Shown one piece after another: positions 44,504 to 52,958 of a stretch of DNA of 64,000 bases. Within the stretch, counting starts at the first letter, position 1; each line of letters begins with the position of its first letter. The translations under genes were made by a program, and so were the position numbers. The DNA is taken from assembly GCF_030317145.1 (NCBI RefSeq), contig NZ_JASZYE010000002.1, positions 868,001-932,000 on the forward strand, written 5' to 3'. Under the pieces are notes generated by a model. The model had not been told where the DNA came from. It searched no databases and saw nothing but the letters and a program-made list of their open reading frames with translations. The DNA is from Variovorax flavidus (GTDB lineage: Bacteria; Pseudomonadota; Gammaproteobacteria; Burkholderiales; Burkholderiaceae_C).

Positions 44504-45483
44504 GAGTTGCCCTTCATCCACAGCGAGCCCAGACCCTTCGGCAGGAAGCGGATCACGAACAGCAGGAACAGCCCCAGCGCGAGCTGCCAGGTGTTGGGAA
44601 AGTAGGCGCTGGAGAAGGAGCGCACCACTTCGAGCACCGTGCTCGCCAGGAACACCGCGGCCACGCTCTGCCAGCCGGCCAGGATGGCGACGAAGACGAA
44701 TTCGCCCGAGGTGGTCCAGAAGCTGAAGTTGGGCTCGACGTGTCCCAGCGACATCACGGCCAGCGCACCGCCCAGCCCGCCGCAGAAGGCCGCGAGGATG
44801 AAGTTGATGGTCATCGCCTGCCGCACCGAGCCGCCCAGGTACTCGACGCGCAACTCGTTTTCGCGCACGGCGAGCGTCACGAGTCCGCGTGTGCTGTCGA
44901 AGTAGACGCGCGCCAGCAGCGCCATCGCGGTGGCGATGCCGATGGTCACGAGATAGAGGATGTAGCCCACGCGCGCATCGGGCAGCTTCTGGCCCAGCAG
45001 AGTGGGGCGGCCCATGTTGAAGCCATCGGAGCCGCCCAGTGCGTCCAGCTTCATCAGCAGGCCGTAGGTCACCATCGACAGGGCCAATGTCAGCATCGCG
45101 AAGAAGATGCCGCGGTAGCGCGACAGAAGCGGCGCAAAGGGGGCGGCGATGAGCACCGCGGCGATGCCGCCGGCCAGCGCCAACCCGAGTGCGTCGGTGA
45201 ACCCGAGCTTGTTGTAGGCCAACGCCGCCGTGTAGCCGCCGGCCGCGAAGAGCATGCCCTGGCCGAAGGGCACCACGCCGCCGCGCATCAGGCAGACGAT
45301 GCCCAGCGAGACAAGTCCATTGGCCGCCGACATGGTGACGAGGAAGGTCAGCCAGCGCGGGCTGAACCACCCCGCGACGGCCAGTACGGCAAAGGCCCCG
45401 ACGCCGAGCGCCGCGCCGCGCCAGCCGCCCGCCGAGGCGCGGCGCAACGGCGCAATGGCGGACGGATTCGGAATCGCTGCCAC
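44500..45483 (-). CDS. livM: ABC transporter permease, LivM type
   Basis: The 327-residue protein has about nine membrane helices and the LivM cytoplasmic loop motif with AVRENELRVEYLGGSVRQ followed by KLINFI-type helix. It lies 4 bases behind the LivH gene. With LivH it forms the membrane channel. Confidence 0.93.
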   Translation of the reverse strand: MAAIPNPSAIAPLRRASAGGWRGAALGVGAFAVLAVAGWFSPRWLTFLVTMSAANGLVSLGIVCLMRGGVVPFGQGMLFAAGGYTAALAYNKLGFTDALGLALAGGIAAVLIAAPFAPLLSRYRGIFFAMLTLALSMVTYGLLMKLDALGGSDGFNMGRPTLLGQKLPDARVGYILYLVTIGIATAMALLARVYFDSTRGLVTLAVRENELRVEYLGGSVRQAMTINFILAAFCGGLGGALAVMSLGHVEPNFSFWTTSGEFVFVAILAGWQSVAAVFLASTVLEVVRSFSSAYFPNTWQLALGLFLLFVIRFLPKGLGSLWMKGNS

Positions 45484-45487
45484 GGCC

Positions 45488-46384
45488 TCAGATCCTCCGC
45501 GCCTGCGTGCGCTGGAACAACCCCTCGGGCCGGAACATCAGCACCACGGCCATCACGATGTAGATGGAGAACAACTCGGCCACCGGCACCACGTGCACCG
45601 CGAAGGACCGGGCCAGCCCGACGATCAGCGCGCCGACCGCGGCGCCCTCGATGCTGCCCAGCCCGCCGATGATGACCACCGCGAAGGACACGATGATCAC
45701 GCCCACCGACACCCCCGGTTGCACCGAGATCATCGGCGCGGTGAAGGCCCCGCCCAGCGCCGCGAGGAAGATGCCGACCGTGAAAGCCAGCATGTAGACG
45801 CGTGACACGTTCACGCCCATGCTCGACGCGACCTCCGCGCTGTGGATCACCGCCAGCATGATCTTGCCCTGCCGCGTGCGGTTCAGCCCCCACCACACCG
45901 CCACGCCGACCACCACGGCCAGCGCCACCAGCGCGAAGTCGTAGCCCACCCAGCTCTGCACGCCCAGGTCGAGGTTGCCGAACAGGCCGTAGGGCTCCGA
46001 CACATAGTACGGATTGGCGCCCCAGATCAGCTTGGTCAGGTCTTCCATGATCAGGAACATCGCGTAGGTGACCAGCACCAGGAGCACCTCGTCGCGCCCA
46101 TAGAAGAAGCGCAGCAGCCCGCGCTCGGTGAGCGGCGCCAGCACCACGGCCACGGCCACGGCCGCCAGCAGCATCGCCACCAGTGACAGCGCGGGAGCCC
46201 ATTTCAGGCTCGCGCCCCAGCCGACGAAGCTGGCCGCCGCATAGGCGCCCACCGCATAGAAGCTGCCGTGCGCGATGTTGAGGATCTTGAGCACGCCGAA
46301 CACCAGCGTGAGCCCCAGTGCGACGATGAACAGCCATGACGCGTAGGTCAGGCCGTCGATCAGGATCGTGGCGGCGGTGTGCAC
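45488..46384 (-). CDS. livH: ABC transporter permease, LivH type
   Basis: The 298-residue protein begins with IDGLTYASWLFIVALGLTL and VLKILNIAHGSFYAVGAY, the N-terminal signature of LivH permeases, and has about eight membrane helices. It follows the substrate-binding protein gene by 15 bases. Confidence 0.94.
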   Translation of the reverse strand: MHTAATILIDGLTYASWLFIVALGLTLVFGVLKILNIAHGSFYAVGAYAAASFVGWGASLKWAPALSLVAMLLAAVAVAVVLAPLTERGLLRFFYGRDEVLLVLVTYAMFLIMEDLTKLIWGANPYYVSEPYGLFGNLDLGVQSWVGYDFALVALAVVVGVAVWWGLNRTRQGKIMLAVIHSAEVASSMGVNVSRVYMLAFTVGIFLAALGGAFTAPMISVQPGVSVGVIIVSFAVVIIGGLGSIEGAAVGALIVGLARSFAVHVVPVAELFSIYIVMAVVLMFRPEGLFQRTQARRI

Positions 46385-46399
46385 GTCAGGCGCCGCGTG

Positions 46400-47722
46400 T
46401 CAGGGGCAGCCCTTGGCGCCGGGAAAGCCGGCCTTGATCCACTCCTCGGATTTCATGTTGGCCGGCGGATTCACGCACTCGGCCGGAAAGCGCTGGATGT
46501 CTTCCAGCACCACCATCTTCTTGGCCGCGTCGTAGCGCGTCTTGCCGATCGCGGTCTCCTGCACGGCCTGGTGGCCGTCGCCCAGCACCATGCGGATGCG
46601 GCCCGCGGGCGAATCCCACTCCAGCCCCTTGAGCGCGGCGGCGAGCTGCTCGGAGGTGGGCTTCTTGCCGCCGTTGGCCGCCATCGCCTTCTCGGCCGCG
46701 AGCTTCAGGCCCAGCAGCGACTGCGCCATGCGGTAGGGCGCCTGCACCGGGTAGACGTTGTAGGCCTTGGAATACAGATCCCACCACCAGTCGTTGAGCG
46801 CCGACTTCGGCGACATCAGCCCGTAGGCGCCGCGCGCCCCGAGGATGGTGCCGTCGGGCATCTTCTCGCCCAGGCCGGGCAGCACGTGGTCGGCCGCTGA
46901 CAGCACCACCTGCGTGCGCTTGAAGAGCCCGCGCGGACCCGCCTGCAGGATGAAGGCCTGCAGATCGCCACCCCACAGGCTGGAATGCGTGACGTCGGCC
47001 GGCTTGGCCATCAGCGCCGAAATCTCGGTGCCGTACTGGCCTGCGCCGAATTTCGGCAACTGGTCCTCGCCCACCTTGGCGTTCGGATAGAGCTTCTCCA
47101 TCGACAGGGTGAAGTCCTTCTTCGAGTCCTGGCCCCAGGCGTAGTCCTGGTTGATCAGGTTGAAGGAGTCGGCCTTCACGTTGCGCGCCTTGAGATAACG
47201 CGCCAGCGCGACGTTGTCCATCGCCCCGTGCGAGGCAGTGCGGAACACGTACTCGAGCTTGTTGTCCTCGAAGATGCGCGGTGTGCCGCAGTCGTAGAGC
47301 ACGAGGAACCTCTTCATCTCCTCGGCCGCCGGCGCCACGGCGAGGCAGTCGCCGGAACCAACGTAGCCGACCACCGCATCGACCTTCTCGCGATCGTAGA
47401 GGTTGCGAAGCTCCTGCACCTGCTTGGTGGCGCCGCCGTTCTCGTCGACGTACACCGCCTCGATCTTCATGCCGCCGAAACCGGTCTTGTTGTAGGGCGC
47501 CGGTGCAGCGCCCTTGTTGAAGGCATCCACCAGGACCTTCGCGCCATTGACCGCCGGAATGCCGAAGCTCTCCGCCGCCTGGCCGGACAGGAAGCTCACG
47601 ATGCCGATCTTGAAGGTCTCCTGTGCCTGCGCACCGGTGGCACAAAGAATGCCGGCCATGCCTACCGCGGACAACGCCGCCGCACGATGCAGATACCGCT
47701 TCACGCCAAGGGCCTGGGTCAT
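46400..47722 (-). CDS. ABC transporter periplasmic substrate-binding protein (Leu/Ile/Val-binding fold)
   Basis: The 440-residue protein has a signal peptide (LSAVGMAGILCATGAQA, cleavage before QETFKIG) and a type I periplasmic-binding domain with FKIGIVSFLSGQAAESFGIPAVNG. AGGAGACACGAC precedes the ATG, so it is the first and probably most highly made gene of the operon. Sequence outside the core is not typical of LivK, so the ligand is probably not a branched-chain amino acid; an aromatic or dicarboxylic acid is more likely given the CoA ligase. The 247 bases upstream hold no gene and no recognised motif. Confidence 0.92.
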   Translation of the reverse strand: MTQALGVKRYLHRAAALSAVGMAGILCATGAQAQETFKIGIVSFLSGQAAESFGIPAVNGAKVLVDAFNKGAAPAPYNKTGFGGMKIEAVYVDENGGATKQVQELRNLYDREKVDAVVGYVGSGDCLAVAPAAEEMKRFLVLYDCGTPRIFEDNKLEYVFRTASHGAMDNVALARYLKARNVKADSFNLINQDYAWGQDSKKDFTLSMEKLYPNAKVGEDQLPKFGAGQYGTEISALMAKPADVTHSSLWGGDLQAFILQAGPRGLFKRTQVVLSAADHVLPGLGEKMPDGTILGARGAYGLMSPKSALNDWWWDLYSKAYNVYPVQAPYRMAQSLLGLKLAAEKAMAANGGKKPTSEQLAAALKGLEWDSPAGRIRMVLGDGHQAVQETAIGKTRYDAAKKMVVLEDIQRFPAECVNPPANMKSEEWIKAGFPGAKGCP

Positions 47723-47969
47723 GTCGTGTCTCCTGTGGAAGGAACGCGATCTTTAACCGGCAGGCGGGCCGACGAATCCGCGATAACCCGCACTGGGGCG
47801 GCCTCTCCGCCTCAACCCTTCGACCGACTCGAATGCCACGCCCTGACGAGTTGGTTGAAAAGAACATTCGCCCGATCCGAGGGACATTTCGCGCGCCGAC
47901 CCATACCCCGTCTGTCCTGCAGCTTCGCTAGCCTTGTGAGGTCACACATCATCGATAGGGCAGGCAGAC

Positions 47970-48674
47970 ATGGCGACAGAGACGCGCTCCGGTTTTGAAA
48001 AGTGGAAGGATGGCATCGACAAGGCCGATGCAGATTGGGACGGGTACGACAAGCTGATTCGCGAGACGGTCCGGGACTACAACTGGCATCTTCGGAAGAC
48101 ACCGGGATACAGGGAGCTGAACTGGCAATTGGTGAAGGCGATGATCTGGACCGAGACTGGAGCGGGACACAGGGAATGGAACGTCCGGCCGATCCGAATA
48201 GGCGTGTTGGGTGACAAGGGACTGCCCGCGTTGCTGAGTCGTCGCGAAGGAAGCGAACTCGTTGTCCCGTATAGCCTGGTCGGGCGAGAGGTGCAAACCG
48301 TCCCGCGCGAGAACATCAGGGCTGGTGTGGGCTACATGCTCATGCGAATGGCCGAGTACGGCTTCGCATCGATTCCCGATAGAGACCACAGGATCTTCGA
48401 GGTGACCGTAGGCCCAGGCGACCACGGCCTGGAGCGGGTCGCACGGAGGTGTGGCAGCACAAGCGAAATCCTGATGAAGCTCAACCCGGCTGTGAGAGCT
48501 GTGAACCCTGGACAGGTCTTGAAATGCCAGAAGGCTACGGTCCAGAAGGTCATCACCGGATGGAGATCCTTCGACTACACCACGATTGCGCTTCGCTACA
48601 ACGGCAACGGCGATCCCAACTATGCAAGCAAGCTGGAGTATTCGTTCAATGTGATCAGGAGTCGGGCCCAATGA
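47970..48674 (+). CDS. Lysozyme/lytic-transglycosylase-like protein with internal LysM domain (candidate type VI effector)
   Basis: The 234-residue protein has no signal peptide. Residues 25-130 resemble a lysozyme/lytic transglycosylase core: KAMIWTETGAG with a candidate catalytic Glu62, and ENIRAGVGYMLMRMA. A LysM peptidoglycan-binding domain (about residues 140-190, FEVTVGPGDHGLERVARRCG and LNPAVRAVNPGQVLKC) is inserted before the final SLT-like block YNGNGDPNYASKL. A cytosolic cell-wall hydrolase without a signal, next to a coupled secreted protein, is what type VI effectors look like. GC is lower than in flanking genes. No secretion genes are in the window, so delivery is inference. Confidence 0.75.
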   Translation: MATETRSGFEKWKDGIDKADADWDGYDKLIRETVRDYNWHLRKTPGYRELNWQLVKAMIWTETGAGHREWNVRPIRIGVLGDKGLPALLSRREGSELVVPYSLVGREVQTVPRENIRAGVGYMLMRMAEYGFASIPDRDHRIFEVTVGPGDHGLERVARRCGSTSEILMKLNPAVRAVNPGQVLKCQKATVQKVITGWRSFDYTTIALRYNGNGDPNYASKLEYSFNVIRSRAQ

Positions 48675-49141
48675 TGAATGCCATACGGATCGCGGCAACG
48701 GTCGCGTCGGCGTTCGCCCTGGGTTCGCAAGCGACACCGGCCATGGCAGATGCGCCTTGCGATGGTGTGTATCGCAGCTGGGGTCGAGTCTGTCAGGGCG
48801 CTCTTTCCATTCGAAGCAAGACCATTGAATGGAATTCGCCGAATATCGTTTGCAAGCCTAGCCCCTACGAGGTGATTGATAGCAGACTGGGCGGCGACGA
48901 GCCATACGCCGCGTATCGCCTCAAGAAGCGTAGCAAGGCGTGCCTCATCGAGGTCGTTGAGGTCTACAGGTTCGGAGCCGGGCGATGGGGCATGCGCGGC
49001 TTTCCAAGCGTAGAGGCATACGAAAAGCGCGACGATCTGGAATGGCAACGCGCCGCCGACAACCGAATTCCGCTCACATGCGATGCGGACGACATGCCGG
49101 AGGAGCGATGCAATCTCGACTTCGCGCGCAAGAAGAAGTAG
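48671..49141 (+). CDS. Exported protein, candidate immunity protein of the LysM/lysozyme-like effector
   Basis: The 156-residue product has a signal peptide (IRIAATVASAFALGSQATPAMA, given here as leader; cleavage before DAPCD) and a soluble domain with four or more Cys residues (APCDGVY, RVCQG, NIVCK, KACLIE). The ATG overlaps the effector stop by 4 bases (ATGA). A periplasmic partner coupled to a cell-wall hydrolase is best explained as its immunity protein. I do not recognise a named family. Confidence 0.7.
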   Translation: MMNAIRIAATVASAFALGSQATPAMADAPCDGVYRSWGRVCQGALSIRSKTIEWNSPNIVCKPSPYEVIDSRLGGDEPYAAYRLKKRSKACLIEVVEVYRFGAGRWGMRGFPSVEAYEKRDDLEWQRAADNRIPLTCDADDMPEERCNLDFARKKK

Positions 49142-49259
49142 CCCCGAAGGCCGCGGCCTGAATCTGCTTCGGATAGAGCCCGGCCGCCTTGGCACGCCGC
49201 TTGCGATCTTCACCGCCATTCGCTGCTTTGATTTCCTGTCTAGACAGCTTTTGGTGCAT
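49074..49259 (-). other. Possible small gene or gene remnant (61 residues)
   Basis: On the minus strand MHQKLSRQEIKAANGGED is followed by RKRRAKAAGLYPKQIQAAAFG, a charged stretch that looks more like real protein than most shadow frames. The C-terminal third overlaps the candidate immunity gene antisense. It could be debris of an acquired gene or a small DNA-binding protein. No family is recognised and confidence is low. Confidence 0.22.
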
Positions 49260-49324
49260 GAAACCGCTTCCACGCACTGCGCAAGTGCAAAGCGGTACTT
49301 GATCCCATGGGTAGTTTCGGGTTA

Positions 49325-49340
49325 ACCTGTATATACAGGT
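49325..49340. promoter_or_regulatory. HutC-type operator upstream of the ABC transporter genes
   Basis: ACCTGTATATACAGGT is a perfect 16-base palindrome of the form bound by HutC and related GntR repressors. It lies 95 bases before the start of the substrate-binding protein gene. A similar site precedes hutH. Confidence 0.82.
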
Positions 49341-49435
49341 GCATCACAGCGAATGAAACTCGGCTTCCCTGCTGGCATCCGCCCGTTCGCGGGCCCGGCG
49401 AGCCGAACTTTTTGAAACGCAACAGGAGAACCTTG

Positions 49436-50401
49436 ATGGTCATGACGGTCGGAAAAATCGCCTCGCTGGTGGCGGCAGGTGCGTGCATCGCGGGCATGGC
49501 GGCGAGCGCCCATGCCGATGAAACCAAGATCACCCTCGGCATGTCCGGCTGGACCGGCTTCGCGCCGCTCACGCTGGCCGACAAGGCCGGCATCTTCAAG
49601 AAGAACGGCCTGGACGTCGAACTGCGCATGATTCCGCAGAAGGACCGCCACCTCGCGCTGGCCTCGGGCGCCATCCAGTGCGCCGCGACCACGGTCGAGA
49701 CGCACGTCGCATGGAACGCCAACGGCGTGCCGATCGTGCAGATCTTCCAGATGGACAAGTCCTACGGCGCCGACGGCCTGGCCGTGCGCAACGACGTCAA
49801 GAGCTTCGCCGACCTCAAGGGCAAGGCGATCGGCGTCAGCGCGCCGGGCACTGCGCCCTACTTCGGCCTCGCCTGGATGCTCAACAAGAACGGCATGACC
49901 ATGAAGGACGTCAAGCTGGTCTCGCTCGAACCCCAGCCCGCCGCCCAGGCCTTCGTCTCCGGCCAGAACGACGCCGCGATGACCTACGAGCCTTACCTCT
50001 CGACGGTGCGCGCCAACCCGACCGCCGGCAAGATCCTCGCGACCACGCTCGACTACCCGATGGTGATGGACACGGTCGGCTGCGCGCCGACCTGGCTCAA
50101 GACCAACGCCAAGGCCGCGCAGGCGCTGGCCAATTCGTACTTCGAAGCCGTCGAGATGATCAAGACCGATCCGGCCAAGTCCAACGAGATCATGGGTGCC
50201 GCCGTCAAGCAGACCGGCGAGCAGTTCGCCAAGTCCTCGGCCTACCTGCGCTGGTCGGACAAGGCGGCCAACCAGAAGTTCTTCGCCAACGACATCACGC
50301 CCTTCATGAAGGACGCTCAAGCCATCCTGCTGGAAGCCGGCGTGATCCGCAAGGTGCCCGACGACCTGGCCGTCACCTTCGACACCAGCTACATCAAGTA
50401 A
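49436..50401 (+). CDS. ABC transporter substrate-binding protein, NMT1/TauA-like
   Basis: The 321-residue protein has a signal peptide (IASLVAAGACIAGMAASAHA, cleavage before DETKI) and the NMT1/SsuA fold: TKITLGMSGWTGFAPLTLADKAGIF is split over residues 30-54, then KGKAIGVSAPGTAPYFGLA. The ATG at 49436 has AGGAG at the right distance. It is the first gene of the hut locus and is preceded by a HutC-type operator, so its ligand is likely histidine, urocanate or another imidazole, although the family usually binds taurine, nitrate or pyrimidine precursors. Confidence 0.9.
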   Translation: MVMTVGKIASLVAAGACIAGMAASAHADETKITLGMSGWTGFAPLTLADKAGIFKKNGLDVELRMIPQKDRHLALASGAIQCAATTVETHVAWNANGVPIVQIFQMDKSYGADGLAVRNDVKSFADLKGKAIGVSAPGTAPYFGLAWMLNKNGMTMKDVKLVSLEPQPAAQAFVSGQNDAAMTYEPYLSTVRANPTAGKILATTLDYPMVMDTVGCAPTWLKTNAKAAQALANSYFEAVEMIKTDPAKSNEIMGAAVKQTGEQFAKSSAYLRWSDKAANQKFFANDITPFMKDAQAILLEAGVIRKVPDDLAVTFDTSYIK

Positions 50402-50410
50402 GAGACCGCC

Positions 50411-51274
50411 ATGGACGCGACGCCTGTCATGAACTCTCCCAAGCCGGTGGTCTCCGCCGGGCCGGTCGCGTCGTCATCGGCGCCGCGCCGGCGCCGTGCG
50501 CTGGCCCCGCTCGAACCCGTCAGCGCGCGTACGCGCTGGCTGCTCGGGCTGGGCTTCTTCGTGCTCTTCGTGGTGGTCTGGGCCTTCTTCACGCTCGGCG
50601 GCTTCGTGTCGCCGACCTTCCTGGCCAGCCCGATCACGATGGTGAAGGAGGGCGTGCTCCTCTTCACCCAGTACAACTTCATCCACGACATCGGCATGAC
50701 GGTGTGGCGCGTGTTCGGCGGCTTCGTGCTGGCGACCGTGATCGCCGTGCCGCTGGGCATCGCGATGGGCACCTGGAAGAGCGTCGAAGCCTTCTTCGAG
50801 CCCTTCGTGTCCTTCTGCCGCTACCTGCCGGCGTCGGCTTTCATTCCGCTGCTGATCCTGTGGGCCGGCATCGGCGAGGCGCAGAAGCTGCTGGTGATCT
50901 TCATCGGCTCGGTGTTCCAGATCACGCTGATGGTGGCCGTCACCGTCGGCAGCGCCCGCCGCGACCTGGTCGAGGCGGCCTACACGCTGGGCGCCAACAG
51001 CCGCGGCATCGTCATGCGGGTGCTGATCCCGGGCGCCGCACCGGGCATCGCCGAGACGCTGCGCCTGGTGCTGGGCTGGGCGTGGACCTACGTCATCGTG
51101 GCCGAGCTGATCGGCTCGTCTTCCGGCATCGGCCACATGATCACCGACAGCCAGGCGCTGCTGAACACCGGGCAGATCATCTTCGGGATCATCGTCATCG
51201 GCGTGATCGGTCTGATCTCCGACTTCGCATTCAAGGCTCTGAACCGCCGCCTCTTCGCCTGGAGCACCATCTGA
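50411..51274 (+). CDS. ABC transporter permease, TauC/SsuC type
   Basis: The 287-residue protein has a Pro/Arg-rich cytoplasmic N-terminus and six membrane helices, with the permease loop EAAYTLGANSRGIVMRVLIPGAAPGI near residues 190-215 (given in part). The stop overlaps the start of the ATPase gene by 1 base (TGATG). Confidence 0.93.
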   Translation: MDATPVMNSPKPVVSAGPVASSSAPRRRRALAPLEPVSARTRWLLGLGFFVLFVVVWAFFTLGGFVSPTFLASPITMVKEGVLLFTQYNFIHDIGMTVWRVFGGFVLATVIAVPLGIAMGTWKSVEAFFEPFVSFCRYLPASAFIPLLILWAGIGEAQKLLVIFIGSVFQITLMVAVTVGSARRDLVEAAYTLGANSRGIVMRVLIPGAAPGIAETLRLVLGWAWTYVIVAELIGSSSGIGHMITDSQALLNTGQIIFGIIVIGVIGLISDFAFKALNRRLFAWSTI

Positions 51275-52053
51275 TGAACCAGCTTTCCGTTCGCGGCGTG
51301 TCCCGCACCTTCACCGGCACGCGCGGCCAGACCACGCAGGCGCTGCTGCCGATCGATTTCGAAGTGCGCGAGAACGACTTCGTCACCATCCTCGGCCCCT
51401 CGGGTTGCGGCAAGTCCACTTTGTTGCGCATCGTCGCCGGCCTCGACTACCCGACCGAAGGCCGCGTGCTGCTCGACGGCCAGACCATCGAAGGCCCGGG
51501 AGCCGACCGCGGCGTGGTGTTCCAGAGCTACACGCTGTTCCCCTGGCTGACCATTGCGCAGAACATCCGCTTCGGCCTGCGCGAGCGCGGAATGAGCGAG
51601 GCCGAGCAGAAGGAGCGCAGCGACTTCTTCATCGCCAAGGTCGGCCTGCGCGGCTTCGAGAGCCACTTTCCCAAGCAGCTCTCTGGCGGCATGCAGCAGC
51701 GCACCGCGATCGCACGCGCGCTGGCCAATGACCCCAAGATCCTGCTGCTCGACGAGCCCTTCGGCGCACTCGACAACCAGACCCGCGTGCTGATGCAGGA
51801 ACTGCTGCTCGGCATCTGGGAGTCGGCCCGCAAGACGGTGCTCTTCGTCACGCACGACATCGACGAGGCGATCTTCATGGCGAACCGCGTCGCGGTGTTC
51901 AGCGCGCGGCCGGGCCGCATCAAGACCGAGATCGCGGTGGACTTCCCGCATCCGCGCCATTACACGATCAAGACCTCGCCCGAGTTCATGGAAATCAAGG
52001 CCCGCCTCACTGAAGAGATCCGCGCCGAATCCATGGCCGCCGCCGAACACTGA
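51274..52053 (+). CDS. ABC transporter ATP-binding protein, TauB/SsuB type
   Basis: The 259-residue ATPase has Walker [13 protein letters not shown] (about residue 46), the [15 protein letters not shown] signature, Walker [13 protein letters not shown] and [15 protein letters not shown]. It completes the importer with the two upstream genes. It lies 22 bases before hutC. Confidence 0.95.
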   Translation: MNQLSVRGVSRTFTGTRGQTTQALLPIDFEVRENDFVTILGPSGCGKSTLLRIVAGLDYPTEGRVLLDGQTIEGPGADRGVVFQSYTLFPWLTIAQNIRFGLRERGMSEAEQKERSDFFIAKVGLRGFESHFPKQLSGGMQQRTAIARALANDPKILLLDEPFGALDNQTRVLMQELLLGIWESARKTVLFVTHDIDEAIFMANRVAVFSARPGRIKTEIAVDFPHPRHYTIKTSPEFMEIKARLTEEIRAESMAAAEH

Positions 52054-52075
52054 ACCGCCTCGCCAGAAAGACCGC

Positions 52076-52894
52076 ATGACCGCAGCCAGCCTTCGCAAAG
52101 CCAACGACGGACGCCAGCCCGCGCGCAAATCCGCAGGCGCGGAATCGCGAGAGGCGGCCAACTCGGCGTTGCCAGCGCTGGCGCTGTACGAGCAGGTGAA
52201 GGCTTTCATCACGCACAAGATCCAGGACGGCTCTTGGCAGGCCGGCCATCGCCTGCCGTCGGAGAGCGAACTGGTCGCGCAGTTCGGCGTCGCTCGCATG
52301 ACGGTCAACCGCGCTTTGCGCGAGCTGGTGGAGCAGGGCCGCATCGTGCGTGTCGCGGGCGTGGGCAGCTTCGTTGCTGAGGACAAGCCGCAATCGACGC
52401 TGCTGCAGATCGCCAACATCGCGAGCGAGATCCGCGCACGCGGCCATGACTACCGTTGCGAATTCCTGGTGGCCGAGCGCATTGCTGCATCGCCCGACGT
52501 CGCGGTGTGGCTCGACCTGCGGCCCGGCGAGTCGGTTTTCCACACCGTCTGCCTGCATCTGGAGAACGACATCCCGGTGCAGCTCGAAGACCGCCATGTC
52601 AACCCGCGCGTGGTGCCGAACTTCCTCGAACAGGATTTCTCGCTCATCCCGCCAAGCGAATACCTGGTGCGCAACGTGCCCTTCGACCAGATCGAACACG
52701 TGGTCGATGCCGTGCTGCCGACGCCCGAACAGGCGGAGCGCCTCGACATGCCGGTGACGGACCCGTGCCTGCTGCTCACGCGCCGCACCTGGACGCGCAC
52801 CACGCCGGTGACGATGGTGCGCTGCCTGCATCCCGCGTCGCGTTACCGGCTCGGCAGCCGGTTCCGCGCCGACGGCAATCCTTCCTTCGGCTGA
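52076..52894 (+). CDS. hutC: Histidine utilisation repressor HutC (GntR/UTRA family)
   Basis: The 272-residue repressor has an N-terminal GntR winged HTH (YEQVKAFITHKIQDGSW, RLPSESELVAQFGVARMTVNRAL) at about residues 42-110 and a UTRA ligand domain that contains AERIAASPDVAVWLDLRPGE and the LEDRHVNP motif. HutC releases its operators when urocanate is bound. Two palindromes of the TGTATAnACA type at 49325 and 52934 flank the first gene of the importer and hutH, consistent with its sites. The N-terminal 40 residues are a charged tail of uncertain role. Confidence 0.95.
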   Translation: MTAASLRKANDGRQPARKSAGAESREAANSALPALALYEQVKAFITHKIQDGSWQAGHRLPSESELVAQFGVARMTVNRALRELVEQGRIVRVAGVGSFVAEDKPQSTLLQIANIASEIRARGHDYRCEFLVAERIAASPDVAVWLDLRPGESVFHTVCLHLENDIPVQLEDRHVNPRVVPNFLEQDFSLIPPSEYLVRNVPFDQIEHVVDAVLPTPEQAERLDMPVTDPCLLLTRRTWTRTTPVTMVRCLHPASRYRLGSRFRADGNPSFG

Positions 52895-52933
52895 ACGGGG
52901 ACGAACGCATCTTCTTGGCCTCGTGCCGCAACT

Positions 52934-52949
52934 ACTTGTATAGACAGGG
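52934..52949. promoter_or_regulatory. HutC-type operator in front of hutH
   Basis: ACTTGTATAGACAGGG shares the TGTATAnACAGG core with the palindrome at 49325. It ends 9 bases before the hutH ATG and overlaps the AGGGGAG ribosome-binding site, so repressor binding here would also block the start region. Confidence 0.75.
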
Positions 52950-52958
52950 GAGCCCTTC

